Shown here piece after piece: positions 37,488 to 46,957 of a stretch of 64,000 nt of DNA. Both the position numbers and the translations under genes were made by a program. Numbering within the stretch: position 1 is the stretch's first letter; each line of letters begins with the position of its first letter. The notes beneath the pieces are model-generated. The model ran no database searches and was not told the origin of the DNA. It was given only the letters and a program-made list of their open reading frames with translations. The DNA is from Streptomyces sp. WZ-12 (GTDB taxonomy: Bacteria; Actinomycetota; Actinomycetes; Streptomycetales; Streptomycetaceae), in NCBI RefSeq assembly GCF_028898845.1, contig NZ_CP118575.1, positions 124,001 to 188,000 on the forward strand, written 5' to 3'.

Positions 37488-37764
37488 GACGGTGTTCGCG
37501 CTGGACAGCCCCCCACCTCGTGCACCGCAGCAGATCCTTCACCCGGTCCGGCGTCACATACCCCGCATGCACGGCGATGTGCCAGGAATTCTTACGCTCC
37601 ACCGGCCCCAGCAGCGCCTTCACAAACGCACGCGCCTTCCCACGCAGATCCTTCCGACTCAACAAGCCCCGAGCGTGGCGAAGAAAATCATCGAACCACT
37701 CCGCCCACCGCTCCACATCACGCAACATCTCCACAGACAGGCCAACGACTCAACCCACCAACAG
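37488..37764 (-). mobile_element. IS701-family transposase, N-terminal fragment
   Basis: The frame from 37734 reads MLRDVERWAEWFDDFLRHA, LVGRF-like FVKALLGPVERKNSWHIAVH and AGYVTPDRVKDLLRCTRWGA, the conserved start of IS701 transposases. It is cut at both ends by ISL3 and IS5 fragments. Confidence 0.75.
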
Positions 37765-38063
37765 ACACGGAAGCACTCCTGTAGTACCTGGAGGGCGTCC
37801 AGCAGGCTCGGCGTGTGCTCGGCCAGGACGTCGACGGTCTCGGTGAGGTACCGGCCGGCGGTCGCAGTGGAGACGCCGAACCCAGCGCCGATCTGGGCGA
37901 GCGTCTCGTTCTTGCGTAGGTGTACCAGGGCGAGAAGGGCTTGGCGGAAGCAACCGAGCCTGCGCCAGCTCGAGTTCAGCTCACACCTTCGGGCGTAGAT
38001 CAGCCACGAGACATGCTCAACGACCTCGTGCGGGACATCGAGCATGGCACGATACGGGACCAA
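37765..38063 (-). mobile_element. IS5-family transposase, N-terminal fragment
   Basis: The frame from 38063 (likely ATG 38045) reads MLDVPHEVVEHVSWLIYARR, LGCFRQALLALVHLRKNETL, AQIGAGFGVSTATAGRYLTE and TVDVLAEHTPSLLDALQ, the HTH part of a DDE_Tnp_4-type transposase. The catalytic domain is absent. Confidence 0.75.
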
Positions 38064-38223
38064 CAGGACTCCTGCGTCCGGACGTTGATGAGTGAGATCG
38101 CCAACGGAACGACCAGGAGGCCTGCCACGTCACGGACCCGTCATCGCCCGCGAGCCGCAGGATGAGAAGCGTTCAATAAGTTGACACGCCCCGTAAATGA
38201 AAAATTAGCCAAAGGTGGATCTT

Positions 38224-39210
38224 GTGAAGAATCCCAGCATATTTGGCTGGCTAGGAGATAGGGCCGGGTGCGGTTACTACCGAGTTTGGCTTCCCCTCAA
38301 GGCTCTATCCTCTCTCGGTTACGCTACGGCTGCCTCTACCCAACTGCCTAAGATTGTAGAGGAAAACCCGAATACTATCATTATTGGGCAACGAGTTTGC
38401 CGACCAGACTCCACTGCCGTATGGCAGCATCTTGCAGCCGAAGGCCGTAGGTTGATCTATGAAGTTGACGATGACCTCTGGAATATCGACACTTCAAACC
38501 CGTCGTACAAGTACTTCACGAACCCTAGAATCCGGCGTAATTTGCAACAGAATATCGAAGTCTCCGCAGCAGTTACAGTAACCACTGCCCCTCTTCGTGA
38601 TCGAGCGAGTCGATGGAATCCCAACGTTCATGTCGTGCCCATATCTATCCCTGATTGGCTATTGGAGCGCCATCCGCCTCAACGAAGAGACGGCATCCTT
38701 ACGGTGGGCTGGGGCGGCAGTCCTACACACGTTATGGATTTTGCGTCGGCGGCTAGCCAATTGCGAGACTTTTTCTTGAGTAATGTAACCACGGAGCTGC
38801 ACTGCATCGGGACTGACTATGCGTCATATATGCACGTTCCGCGAAGACGGATTAGATTTACCCCTCCGACTGACCCTGAGAATTTCCTGCGCGCAATCGA
38901 TTTTCACGTTGGCATTGCTCCACTCAAGCATCACGCATTCAACCATTCAAAGTCAGCACTTAAGATCATCGAGTGCGGCGCGCTTGGAATTCCTGTGGTT
39001 GCTTCTGCCGTCGAGCCTTACGAGGCCACTGTCCGACATGGAATTACCGGGTACCTCGTGCGCAGTAACGACGATTGGCGTAAGTACCTACATGCACTCA
39101 TCTATGATTCAGACCTGCGCACGGCGCTCGGGGCGGAGGCCAAAGCGCAAGCTGAACAATATGCCATCAGTCGCCTAGCGACCCTATGGGAGAAGGTGGT
39201 CCTACAATGA
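38224..39210 (+). CDS. Glycosyltransferase, GT4-like (actinophage/actinobacterial type)
   Basis: 328 aa from a GTG at 38224 with AAAGGTGG upstream; a GTG at 38215 in the same frame is an alternative. The N-terminus has GDRAGCGYYRVWLPLKAL, the acceptor-domain signature of GT-B enzymes found in actinobacteria and their phages. Residues about 80-100 give LIYEVDDDLWNID. The C-terminal half has GWGGSPTHVMDFA and a donor-binding segment KSALKIIECGALGIPVVASA followed by EPYEATVRHGITGYLV, the ExxxxGxP region of GT4 enzymes. The stop overlaps the start of the next gene (ATGA), so a two-gene operon is clear. The protein probably transfers a sugar in the cytoplasm; the acceptor is unknown. AT-rich codon use. 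Confidence 0.82.
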   Translation: MKNPSIFGWLGDRAGCGYYRVWLPLKALSSLGYATAASTQLPKIVEENPNTIIIGQRVCRPDSTAVWQHLAAEGRRLIYEVDDDLWNIDTSNPSYKYFTNPRIRRNLQQNIEVSAAVTVTTAPLRDRASRWNPNVHVVPISIPDWLLERHPPQRRDGILTVGWGGSPTHVMDFASAASQLRDFFLSNVTTELHCIGTDYASYMHVPRRRIRFTPPTDPENFLRAIDFHVGIAPLKHHAFNHSKSALKIIECGALGIPVVASAVEPYEATVRHGITGYLVRSNDDWRKYLHALIYDSDLRTALGAEAKAQAEQYAISRLATLWEKVVLQ

Positions 39211-40220
39211 CCGCGCGTGTCTTGCTGACTGGTGCTGCCGGATTCGTGGGCTCACATATCCTGCGTCACCTTATGGCTAACACGGAATGGTACGTATCTT
39301 GCCCTGTGACATTCCGGCATAAAGGTATACCTCAACGTATCGCCTCAGTTTTGGAGACCGACGGCAGCTGGTGGGATCGTGTCGATATCGTCAGGTTTGA
39401 TCTCTGTTCGCCAGTCGACGCTGTGACCGCCGCACGCTTTGGTCAGATCGACTATATTTTCAACGTCGCCTCAGAGTCGCATGTTGATCGCAGCATTCGC
39501 ACTCCAGGCGCATTTATCGATAATAATATACGACTGATGACTAGCGTCCTGGATTTCGCTTTGCGCGCCCAACCGAAATTGGTGTTGCATATGTCCACGG
39601 ACGAAGTGTATGGGCCGGCATCTGGCAACTATAAGCATCGAGAATGGGATGCCATCGCCCCCTCGAATCCTTATTCCGCCAGTAAAGCCGCCCAAGAAGC
39701 TATTTGCTTCTCATATTGGCGCACCTATGGCATTCCTGTCATCATTACCAATACGATGAATCTTTTAGGGGAGCAGCAAGACTCGGAAAAGTTCGTACCC
39801 AAGACTATTGGAGCCATTTTGCGTGGCCAGGCTGTTACTGTGCACGTTTCGCCTAGCGGCCAGCCTGGCTCCCGGTGCTACCTCCACGCTCAGAATCTCG
39901 CCGATGCCTGGTTGTGGCTCGCTCGAAATCATCGACCGCAAAAGTACGATGATCATGATCTGCTCAGCCGGTTTCATATCGCCGGAGAGCGAGAAGTCGA
40001 TAACATCGAAATGGTGCGTACGCTTGCTCGCCTCATGGGCGTTGAGGACCCGCTTCTGAATCTCGTCGATTTTCACTCAAGCCGCCCTGGCCACGATCTG
40101 CGCTATGCCCTAGATGCGTCGAAGATCGCCGATGCTGGCTGGACTGCTCCGCTGTCTCTGGACGAGTCACTCAAACGCACCGTTGACTGGGCCATGCTTC
40201 ACCCGGAGTGGCTTTATTGA
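39207..40220 (+). CDS. Extended SDR sugar-nucleotide epimerase/dehydratase (RmlB/GalE-like)
   Basis: 337 aa from ATG 39207, overlapping the glycosyltransferase stop by 4 nt. The NAD-binding Rossmann motif is VLLTGAAGFVGSHILRHL (residues about 4-21). ASESHVDRSI matches RmlB-type enzymes. The catalytic pair lies in HMSTDEVYGPASG (Ser/Thr, Asp-Glu) and NPYSASKAAQEAICFSYW (Tyr-x-x-x-Lys). Downstream come NLLGEQQDSEKFVPKTIGAI and RCYLHAQNLADAWLWLA, close to dTDP-glucose 4,6-dehydratases. It likely makes or modifies the nucleotide sugar used by the adjacent glycosyltransferase. The operon is flanked by IS fragments, with no other sugar-pathway gene nearby. Confidence 0.87.
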   Translation: MTARVLLTGAAGFVGSHILRHLMANTEWYVSCPVTFRHKGIPQRIASVLETDGSWWDRVDIVRFDLCSPVDAVTAARFGQIDYIFNVASESHVDRSIRTPGAFIDNNIRLMTSVLDFALRAQPKLVLHMSTDEVYGPASGNYKHREWDAIAPSNPYSASKAAQEAICFSYWRTYGIPVIITNTMNLLGEQQDSEKFVPKTIGAILRGQAVTVHVSPSGQPGSRCYLHAQNLADAWLWLARNHRPQKYDDHDLLSRFHIAGEREVDNIEMVRTLARLMGVEDPLLNLVDFHSSRPGHDLRYALDASKIADAGWTAPLSLDESLKRTVDWAMLHPEWLY

Positions 40221-40270
40221 AGCTCTTTCATCCTGTGCCGGGAGGGTGAAATGGCCTTGCCAGCGGGGGT

Positions 40271-40427
40271 TGAGGCGCCCCGAAGTTTCCGGGTAACTGG
40301 TTAGGTCGGTGGGGCTGAAATGCCCCGTAGGGTTCGAATCCTGGAGGATTGGGACCTATGCCAGCGAAGAGGAAGTACCCGGACGAGCTCCGTGAGCGGG
40401 CTGTGCGGATGGTGTTCGAGTGTACGT
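40271..40427 (+). mobile_element. IS3-family left end with first codons of orfA
   Basis: The terminal TGAGGCGCCCCGAAGTTTCC is followed by an ATG at 40358 and AKRKYPDELRERAVRMVFE, then a break. A fourth IS3 lineage, only about 160 bp retained. Confidence 0.7.
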
Positions 40428-40593
40428 GAGCAGACCGGAATGTGCGACATCCCGTGAGTTCCCCTGAGCCCTGCCGAGTCCCCAGTCCTGTAGCCAGGGG
40501 GTTCTTCCTCCTTCGTGTGCTCTCCCACCGGGTGACGTAACTTCGGGATTCTTGAAGCGTTCTCATCTCGTCCGATCGATCTGCGGTCGGGGT

Positions 40594-41544
40594 GAAGGTG
40601 AGGGGGCTCGGGTTGGCGGCGCTGGCGGTCGTGAGGGACCTCCGCGATGTGCGGGCTCCGGTCTCGGCGGAGGAGCTGGAGCAGTTCGAGACCGACGCGC
40701 TGGCCGGCACTTCGTGCTCGCGCGGGCGTCGGCCGGGCTGACGGACGGCACCATCCGCGGAGACGTCGGTCACCTGGAACAGGTGCGGACGTGGTTCGGC
40801 CGGCCGCTGTGGGACATGGAGCCCGCCGACGCGGACCCGTACTTCGGGAAGGTGCTGCGGAACTCGCCCAGCGGCACCCGGCTTGCCCGGTCGCAGGCGC
40901 TGACCACGTACTTCACGTTCCTGGAGCTGCGGCACAAGGTCGAACTGCACCGGATGACCGGCCGCGCGGGGCGAAGGACGCCCAACTGCGGATCCCGCCG
41001 CTGGAGCCGGAGGTCGGGCAGCTGTTCACTGGCTGGGCCGGCGAGCTGGCCACCTGCCGGAAGTTCGCCCCGATGGCCAGGAATTACACCGCCTCGAAGC
41101 TGATGTCCGAGGTGGGTCTGCGGGTGAACGAGGCCCGCAGGCTCGACCTGGACGACATCAAGTGGAACCTCGGGCGGTTCGGCAAGCTCCATATCCGCTA
41201 TGGCAAGGGCAAGCGCGGATCGGGCCCACGCGAGCGGATGGTGCCGCTGATCAACGGTGCGGGCCGGACCCTGCGGTGGTTCATCGAGGATGTGTGGGGC
41301 CAGTTCGGCGACGACCACACCCGCCCCGGTGCCCCGCTGCTGCCCTCAGAGCGCAAGAACGCCGACGGCTCCTCACGGCGGGTCGGTGACGATGCCCTGC
41401 GCAACGGACTCGCGGAGGCCACCAAGCTCCACCTGCCGAGCTGGACCGACAAGCTGACGCCGCATGTCCTGCGGCATTTCTGCGCGTCTCAGCTCTATCT
41501 GAACGGGCTCGACCTGATCTCGATCCAGGAGGTTTTGAGACACT
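40594..41544 (+). pseudogene. Tyrosine recombinase/integrase, frameshifted and 3' truncated
   Basis: Three frames join: VRGLGLAALAVVRDLRDVRA with VSAEELEQFETD; then LARASAGLTDGTIRGDVGHL with TRLARSQALTTYFTFLELRH (core-binding domain); then KLMSEVGLRVNEARRLDLDD (catalytic Arg), PHVLRHFCASQLYLNGLDLI (His-x-x-Arg) and SIQEVLRH. The frame is cut there by IS3 B copy 4, before the Tyr nucleophile. Two indels plus the insertion make it inactive. Confidence 0.8.
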
Positions 41545-42356
41545 TGAGGTGCCTCGAGGTTTCCGGACAGGCGTCCAATAGGATCGCCTGGAACAGGGAA
41601 CGAGGAACAAGCAGTGGCACCGAGAAAGTACTCCCCGGAGTTCCGTGAGGAAGCCGTCCGGATTGCCTTGAGTTCGAGCAAGACGGTCACCGAGGTCGGC
41701 CGGGAACTCGAGATGAATCCGGAGACGCTCCGTGGCTGGGTGAAGAAGCACCAGAAGCGGAATGAGTTGCCCGCCGATGCCGGCCTGCCCGTCAGTGAGC
41801 GTGCGCGACTGAAAGAGCTGGAACGGCGCAACCACGAGCTCGAGATGGAGAACGCCTTCCTGAAAAAAGCCGCAGCGTACTTCGCGAAGGATCCCCGGTA
41901 GCGAGCAAGTACGAGTTCATCGATGAGATGCGACTTGATACGGCGGAGTACGTCTACAGCGTCGAGTTCATGTGCAGCAGACTCGGCGTTTGCAGATCCG
42001 GCTACTACGAATGGCGCGACCGTCCAACTACATGTCCACCGAGTTCGCAGATGTCCTCAAGAAGCTTCAACTCCGAAAGTCCGCCGGGCGCACGGGGATC
42101 TGTTTCGACAACGCGATGGCCGAATCATTCTTCGGAGTCCTCAAGAACGAACGCGTATCGCGCGTCACGTACTTGACCCGCGAGGCCGCACGACAGGACA
42201 TCACTCGATACATAGAATTCTGGTACAATCGCAAGCGCCTTCACTCGGCAGTGGGGTACCACCCTCCCCGCGAAGTCCACGCCGAGCACCAGAAGCTGCG
42301 AATAGCCGCGTGAAATAGACCGCCAGACGACTGTCCGGAAAACGCGAGGCCCCTCA
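41545..42356 (+). mobile_element. IS3-family element 'B', copy 4, internally deleted (812 bp)
   Basis: Both termini match the full copies, and orfA is complete (41614-41901, ending FLKKAAAYFAKDPR). OrfB is missing about 480 bp between the codons for EWRDRP and those for MSTEFADVLKKLQ, which removes the first two catalytic residues. Because both ends are intact it could be mobilised in trans by copies 2 or 3. Confidence 0.88.
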
Positions 42357-42365
42357 ACATCGGCG

Positions 42366-43029
42366 TCAGGGCTGACGCAAGAAGTTAATTACTGAGCGTT
42401 TCCGGAGGTCGGGGTGGGTAGTCCGAGGAGGTCCAGGGGTGCGGTGAAGGGGTGGTAGGACTGCTCACGGACCGCCTGGGCGATGTTGGTGGCCCCGTTT
42501 GTCCGCAGGAGGTTCATCGCTATGTTGCGGAGCGTGGCCATGGTTTCCGGCCCGTGGCCCGTCCGGATGCGGGAACGGTCTTCCTGCCACACTTCGCCTC
42601 GAACAAGGTGGATCTTGTTTTCGATCGCCCAGTGCTCCCGCATGGCGGTGGCGAGTTGATGTGGTTTGCCTGCCTGGGCGTCAGGTCCGTGATCACGTAG
42701 ATGGTCTCTCGGGTCTGTTTGTCCGTGGCGAGGTCGGTACGAGTGCGGTAGATCCGTGCCACTTGTGCGAGGTGGGGAAAGTCCAGGTCGTCGGTCGACA
42801 GTACGGTGAGAGACCCCGCTCCAGTCGCCCGTGCCCTCGATTCCGCTCGCTGTGCCGGACCGTCGCCCTCTCCCGCGGCAGACTCCGGCACGCCGCATAC
42901 AGTGTCGGCTGGTTGGCCTTCACGGTCATGATGAAGTGCGCCTTCTTGGCCTCGACCAGGAACTTTGCGGTCTCGGTCTGTGTATGGAGCGCGTCCAGGG
43001 TCACCCAGGTGCCGGTCAGGTCGACGTGG
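42366..43029 (-). mobile_element. ISAs1-family element D, 3' half (first part of a split copy)
   Basis: The terminus CAGGGCTGACGCAAG lies at 42366. In three frames the C-terminal part of the transposase is readable: EHWAIENKIHLVRGEVWQED with RSRIRTGHGPETMATLRN (Glu region), YVITDLTPRQANH, and LDALHTQTETAKFLVEAKKA with HFIMTVKANQPTLYAACRS. The match to the uninterrupted copy D1 stops at GACGTGGC (43023-43030) and resumes with the same bases at 56997, so this and 56997-58543 are halves of one element. Confidence 0.8.
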
Positions 43030-43099
43030 CCGTTGGGGGAGATATGCCCGAAGCGCGCCCCCATGGGGGCGCCCTTCGGGCATATCTCCCCCAACGGCC
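43028..43099. repeat. 72-bp near-perfect palindrome
   Basis: Arms GGCCGTTGGGGGAGATATGC.. and its complement meet at a central GCGCCCCCATGGGGGCGC (itself a perfect palindrome), with one mismatched pair. It lies exactly at the left edge of the DNA that splits the ISAs1 copy, next to the 3' end of ISAs1 copy H1. It could be a transposon end, a terminator or a replication-related structure. Confidence 0.85.
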
Positions 43100-43136
43100 T
43101 CTCAGGGGGCCCGGCGCCCTCAGGGCGCGATCTTTC

Positions 43137-44327
43137 TCAGAGGACGGGCTTGATGAGGTCGAGCGCGTGGTCGGGGTGTGACCGGTAGTGATCAACGGCG
43201 GCGGCATGGTTGTGCCAGCCGGCGAGCTCGGCCAGGGCGAGGGCGGTGTTGCGCAGGGCGGCCATGACGCGGGGCGCGTTGCCAATGCGGATCTTTGAGG
43301 CGTCCTCGCGCAGGGTCACGTCTCTCACGTGGTGCAGGGCTTCCACGCCCCAGTGCTCGCGGACGTGTTCGCCGAGGTGGGGGACGGTGGCCTGGTGCAT
43401 GGTCAGGTCGGTGAGCGCGTAGACGCGTTCGAGGGTGAGTTTGCCGGTGGACAGTACGCGGCGGCGGCGCACGATCTGCAGGGCCTGAGCCGCGTGGGGA
43501 AAGGGCAGGTCGGGAACGGTGACTGCCTTGATCCTGCGGATCTCGTCACGGCCGTGCGCGGTGGCGCGGGTGTAGCCCATCAGCGGGACCTCCTTCCAGG
43601 GCAGCTGCTTCAACCGGGCGTGCAGCGTGGGGTGGTTGGCCTTGATCAGGGCGATGTAGTGCGCGTTCTTCTCCTCGACCAGGAAGCGGGCGTGGTCGTG
43701 CTGGGTGAGCAGGGCGTCGAAGGTGACCACCGTGTCGGTCAGATCGAGCTCTGCCAGCAGGGGCTGGAAGGCGGTGATTTCGTTGCTCTTGGTCTCGACC
43801 TGGCGCTGGGCGATCACGGCACGGGTGCCGTGCAGGCAGGCGGCCAGTAGGTGGACGGTGCGCTGATCGCGGGTGCGTGAGCCGCGGACCGTCTTGCCGT
43901 CCACCGCGACGGCCCCTCTCTTGCGTGGGCCGGTGCCCTGCGGGGTGGCGAGCGGATCGGCGTGCTGGAGCTGGACCCAGGCGCCGAGGGCGTCATCGAG
44001 CAGGTCGGCGTCCAGCCGACGCAGCAGCCGGGCCAGTGTGATCGCGCGGGGGACGCCGCGCGCCAGGCCGATGCGCTGCCGGTCCGCGAGGGACAGGCCG
44101 ATGGCGAAGCGGGTGATGGTGGCCCAGCCGGTGGCCCCGGCAAGAACGGCGAGCGTGCACAGGGTCAGCAGGGCGCCGAGGGAGTAGCGCCGTCCGCGCC
44201 GACAGCGCGGGTCGGGCAACTGGTCGAGGAAGCCGGCCAGATCGGCCAGGCGCCAGGCGTCGTACGTGCCGCTGTCCGGCAACTGGTCATGGTGGCGGGT
44301 GACGGCAGAGATCAGGGAAGATGACAT
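43137..44327 (-). CDS. ISAs1-family transposase (element H, copy 1)
   Basis: 396 aa from ATG 44327 (frame open to 44375). N-terminal DDE_Tnp_1-associated region: LADLAGFLDQLPDPRCRRGR with YSLGALLTLCTLAVLAGATG. Core: AVAVDGKTVRGSRTRDQRTV (Asp), VVTFDALLTQHDHARFLVEE (Asp), HYIALIKANHPTLHARLKQL and EHWGVEALHHVRDVTLREDA (Glu) with KIRIGNAPRVMAALRNTA. The length is normal and the frame undamaged. The second copy at 50431 lies in opposite orientation and differs by only about one residue (Gly/Ala in the first segment). Confidence 0.9.
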   Translation of the reverse strand: MSSSLISAVTRHHDQLPDSGTYDAWRLADLAGFLDQLPDPRCRRGRRYSLGALLTLCTLAVLAGATGWATITRFAIGLSLADRQRIGLARGVPRAITLARLLRRLDADLLDDALGAWVQLQHADPLATPQGTGPRKRGAVAVDGKTVRGSRTRDQRTVHLLAACLHGTRAVIAQRQVETKSNEITAFQPLLAELDLTDTVVTFDALLTQHDHARFLVEEKNAHYIALIKANHPTLHARLKQLPWKEVPLMGYTRATAHGRDEIRRIKAVTVPDLPFPHAAQALQIVRRRRVLSTGKLTLERVYALTDLTMHQATVPHLGEHVREHWGVEALHHVRDVTLREDASKIRIGNAPRVMAALRNTALALAELAGWHNHAAAVDHYRSHPDHALDLIKPVL

Positions 44328-44688
44328 GCGAACGCGGCTCCGGTACGTGATCAACGGCTTCGACACCTTGATCATCCGGAGCCGCGTCTCGTTTCACCAA
44401 CGCCGCAGACCAGGCAACTCGACCATCCATGATGGACCATGACGTCTCGCCCCCCGAGAAGGTTCATCGCCCTGCCCACACCCCTATGCCGCTATAACAG
44501 CCGCCCAGCGAACCCGACCGACCAACCAACCAAACTGATCAACACCCACGAAACCAACCCAGAGCAGGAAACCCGCAGCTCACAAGCCCACTCAGCCCGG
44601 GCCCGCAAGCAACGCCCAACATCTCGCCAGCACACACCACACCGCCGGACCCAACCAGCCAACTGATCAGCCCAGTTCAACGCCCCGG
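44328..44688. other. Non-coding stretch between ISAs1 H copy 1 and the IS110 remnant
   Basis: The first roughly 80 bp are the upstream region of the ISAs1 transposase. A short inverted repeat (ctccggatgatc and gatcatccggag) brackets it in part. The rest shows no gene. Confidence 0.35.
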
Positions 44689-45084
44689 ATGCCGATCAGA
44701 ACGAACGAACCGCGACAGAGGCTGGCCCCACGGACCTTCCAGTCCGGACCGAAGAACCCCTCCGGGCCCGCGGGGAAAGGAAATCCCTGGCTGCGGGGCG
44801 CGCTCGGTGAGGCCGCCGTATCCGCGGCCCGCACCGACACCTTCCTCGGCGCCCGGTACCGCCGCATCGTCAAACGCAAGGGCCACCTCAAAGCCCTGGT
44901 CGCCGTCGCCCGCTCCATCCTGGTCTCCGTCTGGCACCTGATGAACGACCCCACCAGCCGCTACCGAGACCTCGGAGGCGACTGGCACACCCGCCAGCAA
45001 AATCCCGACCGCAAGACCCGCGACCTCGTCCGCCAGCTCACCGCCCTCGGCCACGACGTCACCCTCACCCCCACCGGAGCCTGA
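44689..45084 (+). pseudogene. IS110-family transposase, C-terminal fragment
   Basis: The frame reads GKGNPWLRGALGEAAVSAAR, TDTFLGARYRRIVKRKGHLK, ALVAVARSILVSVWHLMNDP and TRDLVRQLTALGHDVTLTP, the end of an IS110 transposase (transposase_20 domain). The RuvC-like N-terminal half is absent. Confidence 0.8.
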
Positions 45085-45880
45085 CCCACACCCAACACAC
45101 CACCACCGGGGGCTACTTCGTCATGCCCATCTGGCCGTCGAGTTTTCCGGTCAGCGAGTGTATATTACGTATATTTTGCCACCGTAGGTGATCGCGGTCA
45201 GTTCGGCGCAAGAGATATCGTCTCCAATAGGCGCTGGACTCGGAACAAGGCGTTGGCATTCGAACGCCGGACCGATGTCATCGGCCTCCCCCTCGCGCCA
45301 GTACAGATACATCACGTTTCCACCGACGATCGACACGCCTGGGGCGCACTGAGTCCTGATGTTTTGCCCGGCTGGCTGCTCCGGAATCCCTGCGGCAGTG
45401 CTTATCAGTAGCTTGCCTTCAGAGTCCCTGAAAATTATTGAACGCACTATCAGCCCGCGCGAACCTATATTGTATCTCGGCGCACTCGCGTTGGGGTATT
45501 TTAGAGCCCCAAATAGCGGGAGCCTCGGATTCCACCCTATTCCTTCTGTGTAGGAGGAGGCGTAGAACTGTCCATCCGCTTCATGAAATATGAGCTCCAG
45601 TACGTCTCCGGTACTCTCTGACGCAACAGCCAGCGCTACCGCAACGTCTGGACGCCAGCCTGCCCCTTCGGTAAATGCGATAGCATCCCAACGCGAAATA
45701 GGCGACTCTGGATTTTCGCTGGCAAAATGCACTGGCCTTCCTTCGGTGTCAGTGAAAACCAGGTGCATTTTGCCGTTGAATGAAGCCAGGGCGGGCATGG
45801 TATTTCCAGGTTGGCCAAGCATTAACGCCATGGACCATGTACTGCCGTCGAAGTGCTGAAGATAGAGATTTTGATCCACT

Positions 45881-46782
45881 GAGCCTTTGCCAACCTCACT
45901 TTGAGCAGTTCAGGTGAAGCGTCAGCACTGCTTGAACGACGCCGGTGATGCGGGTGGTGCTGCAGCGGAGTTTGCGCAGGAGGCGCCACGTTTTGAGCGT
46001 GGCCATCGCCTGCTCTCCGAGAGCCCGAATGCGCGCATGTGCGACGTTAACAGCTTGCTGACCTGCGGAGAGGTTGTTGTGCCGGCCGCGGAAGGGCACC
46101 CGGACACTCCCGCCGGCGCCCTGGTATCCCTTGTCCGCCCAGCAGGCCAGGTCGGCATCAGACAGGGCGTTGATGATGCCGTGAGTGCGGGCGGCCTTGA
46201 TGTCGTGGACGGCGCGGGGCAGGGCGGGCGATGCCCACAACAGTCGGCCGTGCGGGTCGGTGAGGACCTGCACGTTCATCCCGTGCTTGCGATGCTTGCC
46301 CGAATAGAAGGGTCGGTCGGCGGCGATCCGGTCGATCGGCAGCAGGGTCCCGTCCAAGATGACGAACGCCTTGCCCTGTGCCGCCTTCACCGCCGCCGCG
46401 AGCTCCGGCGCCAGGGCGGCCAGCAGTTCCACGGCTTCGGCGACATATCGGTAGACGGTGCTGTGACCAACCTTGAACCCGGCTGCGAGCTGCGCATACG
46501 TGTGCCCACAGCGCAGGTGCGCCAACACCAGCAGGGCCTGTCGGCCAGCGGGCAGCCGGCGCCAGCGCGTACCCCGCCCGGCCCGGTGTGCAGCCAGTTG
46601 AGCCGTCAGAAACCGCAGGTGGGAAGTGGACAGGTCGAGCGCGGACGGGTAGACAAGCACGCGAAGCTCCTGGAGCAGACGAGCGATCTTGGTCGTGAAC
46701 TCGTCTACCAGGAGCTTCGTCATGTCACGCACCTGGGCCCCACCCCAACACCCCATCAAGCCCAGCAGGTTGGCAAAGGCTC
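45881..46782 (-). mobile_element. IS5-family element 'E', copy 2 (902 bp, intact)
   Basis: Ends GAGCCTTTGCC and GGCAAAGGCTC, flanked by the direct repeat ACT. Same length as copies 1 and 3. It disrupts the repeat/propeller gene. Confidence 0.92.
45896..46759 (-). CDS. IS5-family DDE transposase (element E, copy 2)
   Basis: 287 aa, intact. It differs from copies 1 and 3 at two visible residues (KVGHSTVYRY instead of KVGLSTVYRY; PALPRAVHD instead of PALPGAVHD). The DDE residues (VILDGTLLPID, WADKGYQGAG, GEQAMATLKTW) are retained. Confidence 0.9.
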   Translation of the reverse strand: MMGCWGGAQVRDMTKLLVDEFTTKIARLLQELRVLVYPSALDLSTSHLRFLTAQLAAHRAGRGTRWRRLPAGRQALLVLAHLRCGHTYAQLAAGFKVGHSTVYRYVAEAVELLAALAPELAAAVKAAQGKAFVILDGTLLPIDRIAADRPFYSGKHRKHGMNVQVLTDPHGRLLWASPALPRAVHDIKAARTHGIINALSDADLACWADKGYQGAGGSVRVPFRGRHNNLSAGQQAVNVAHARIRALGEQAMATLKTWRLLRKLRCSTTRITGVVQAVLTLHLNCSK

Positions 46783-46957
46783 ACTGTCGAAAAGTATACG
46801 CAGTAGAGTTTCCCATTGTGCTCAGCGAGGGCCGGCGGACTTGCGGGATCCGTAGTTGGCCCTGGAACGATTTGTGGACTTGACCAGGATCTGTCGCCCT
46901 CGTCTCGCGTCACGTAGGTCAGAGGTGCATAAACCGGAGTAATGCGGAACGCCTGGC

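Noticed and set aside
38164..38223. TTGACA at 38181 as a -35 box for the glycosyltransferase operon
   Set aside because: At 17-bp spacing the -10 position reads ATTAGC, a poor match; not strong enough to report as a promoter.
43028..43099. The long palindrome as a linear-replicon telomere
   Set aside because: It is internal, single and not followed by the series of smaller palindromes expected at Streptomyces telomeres.
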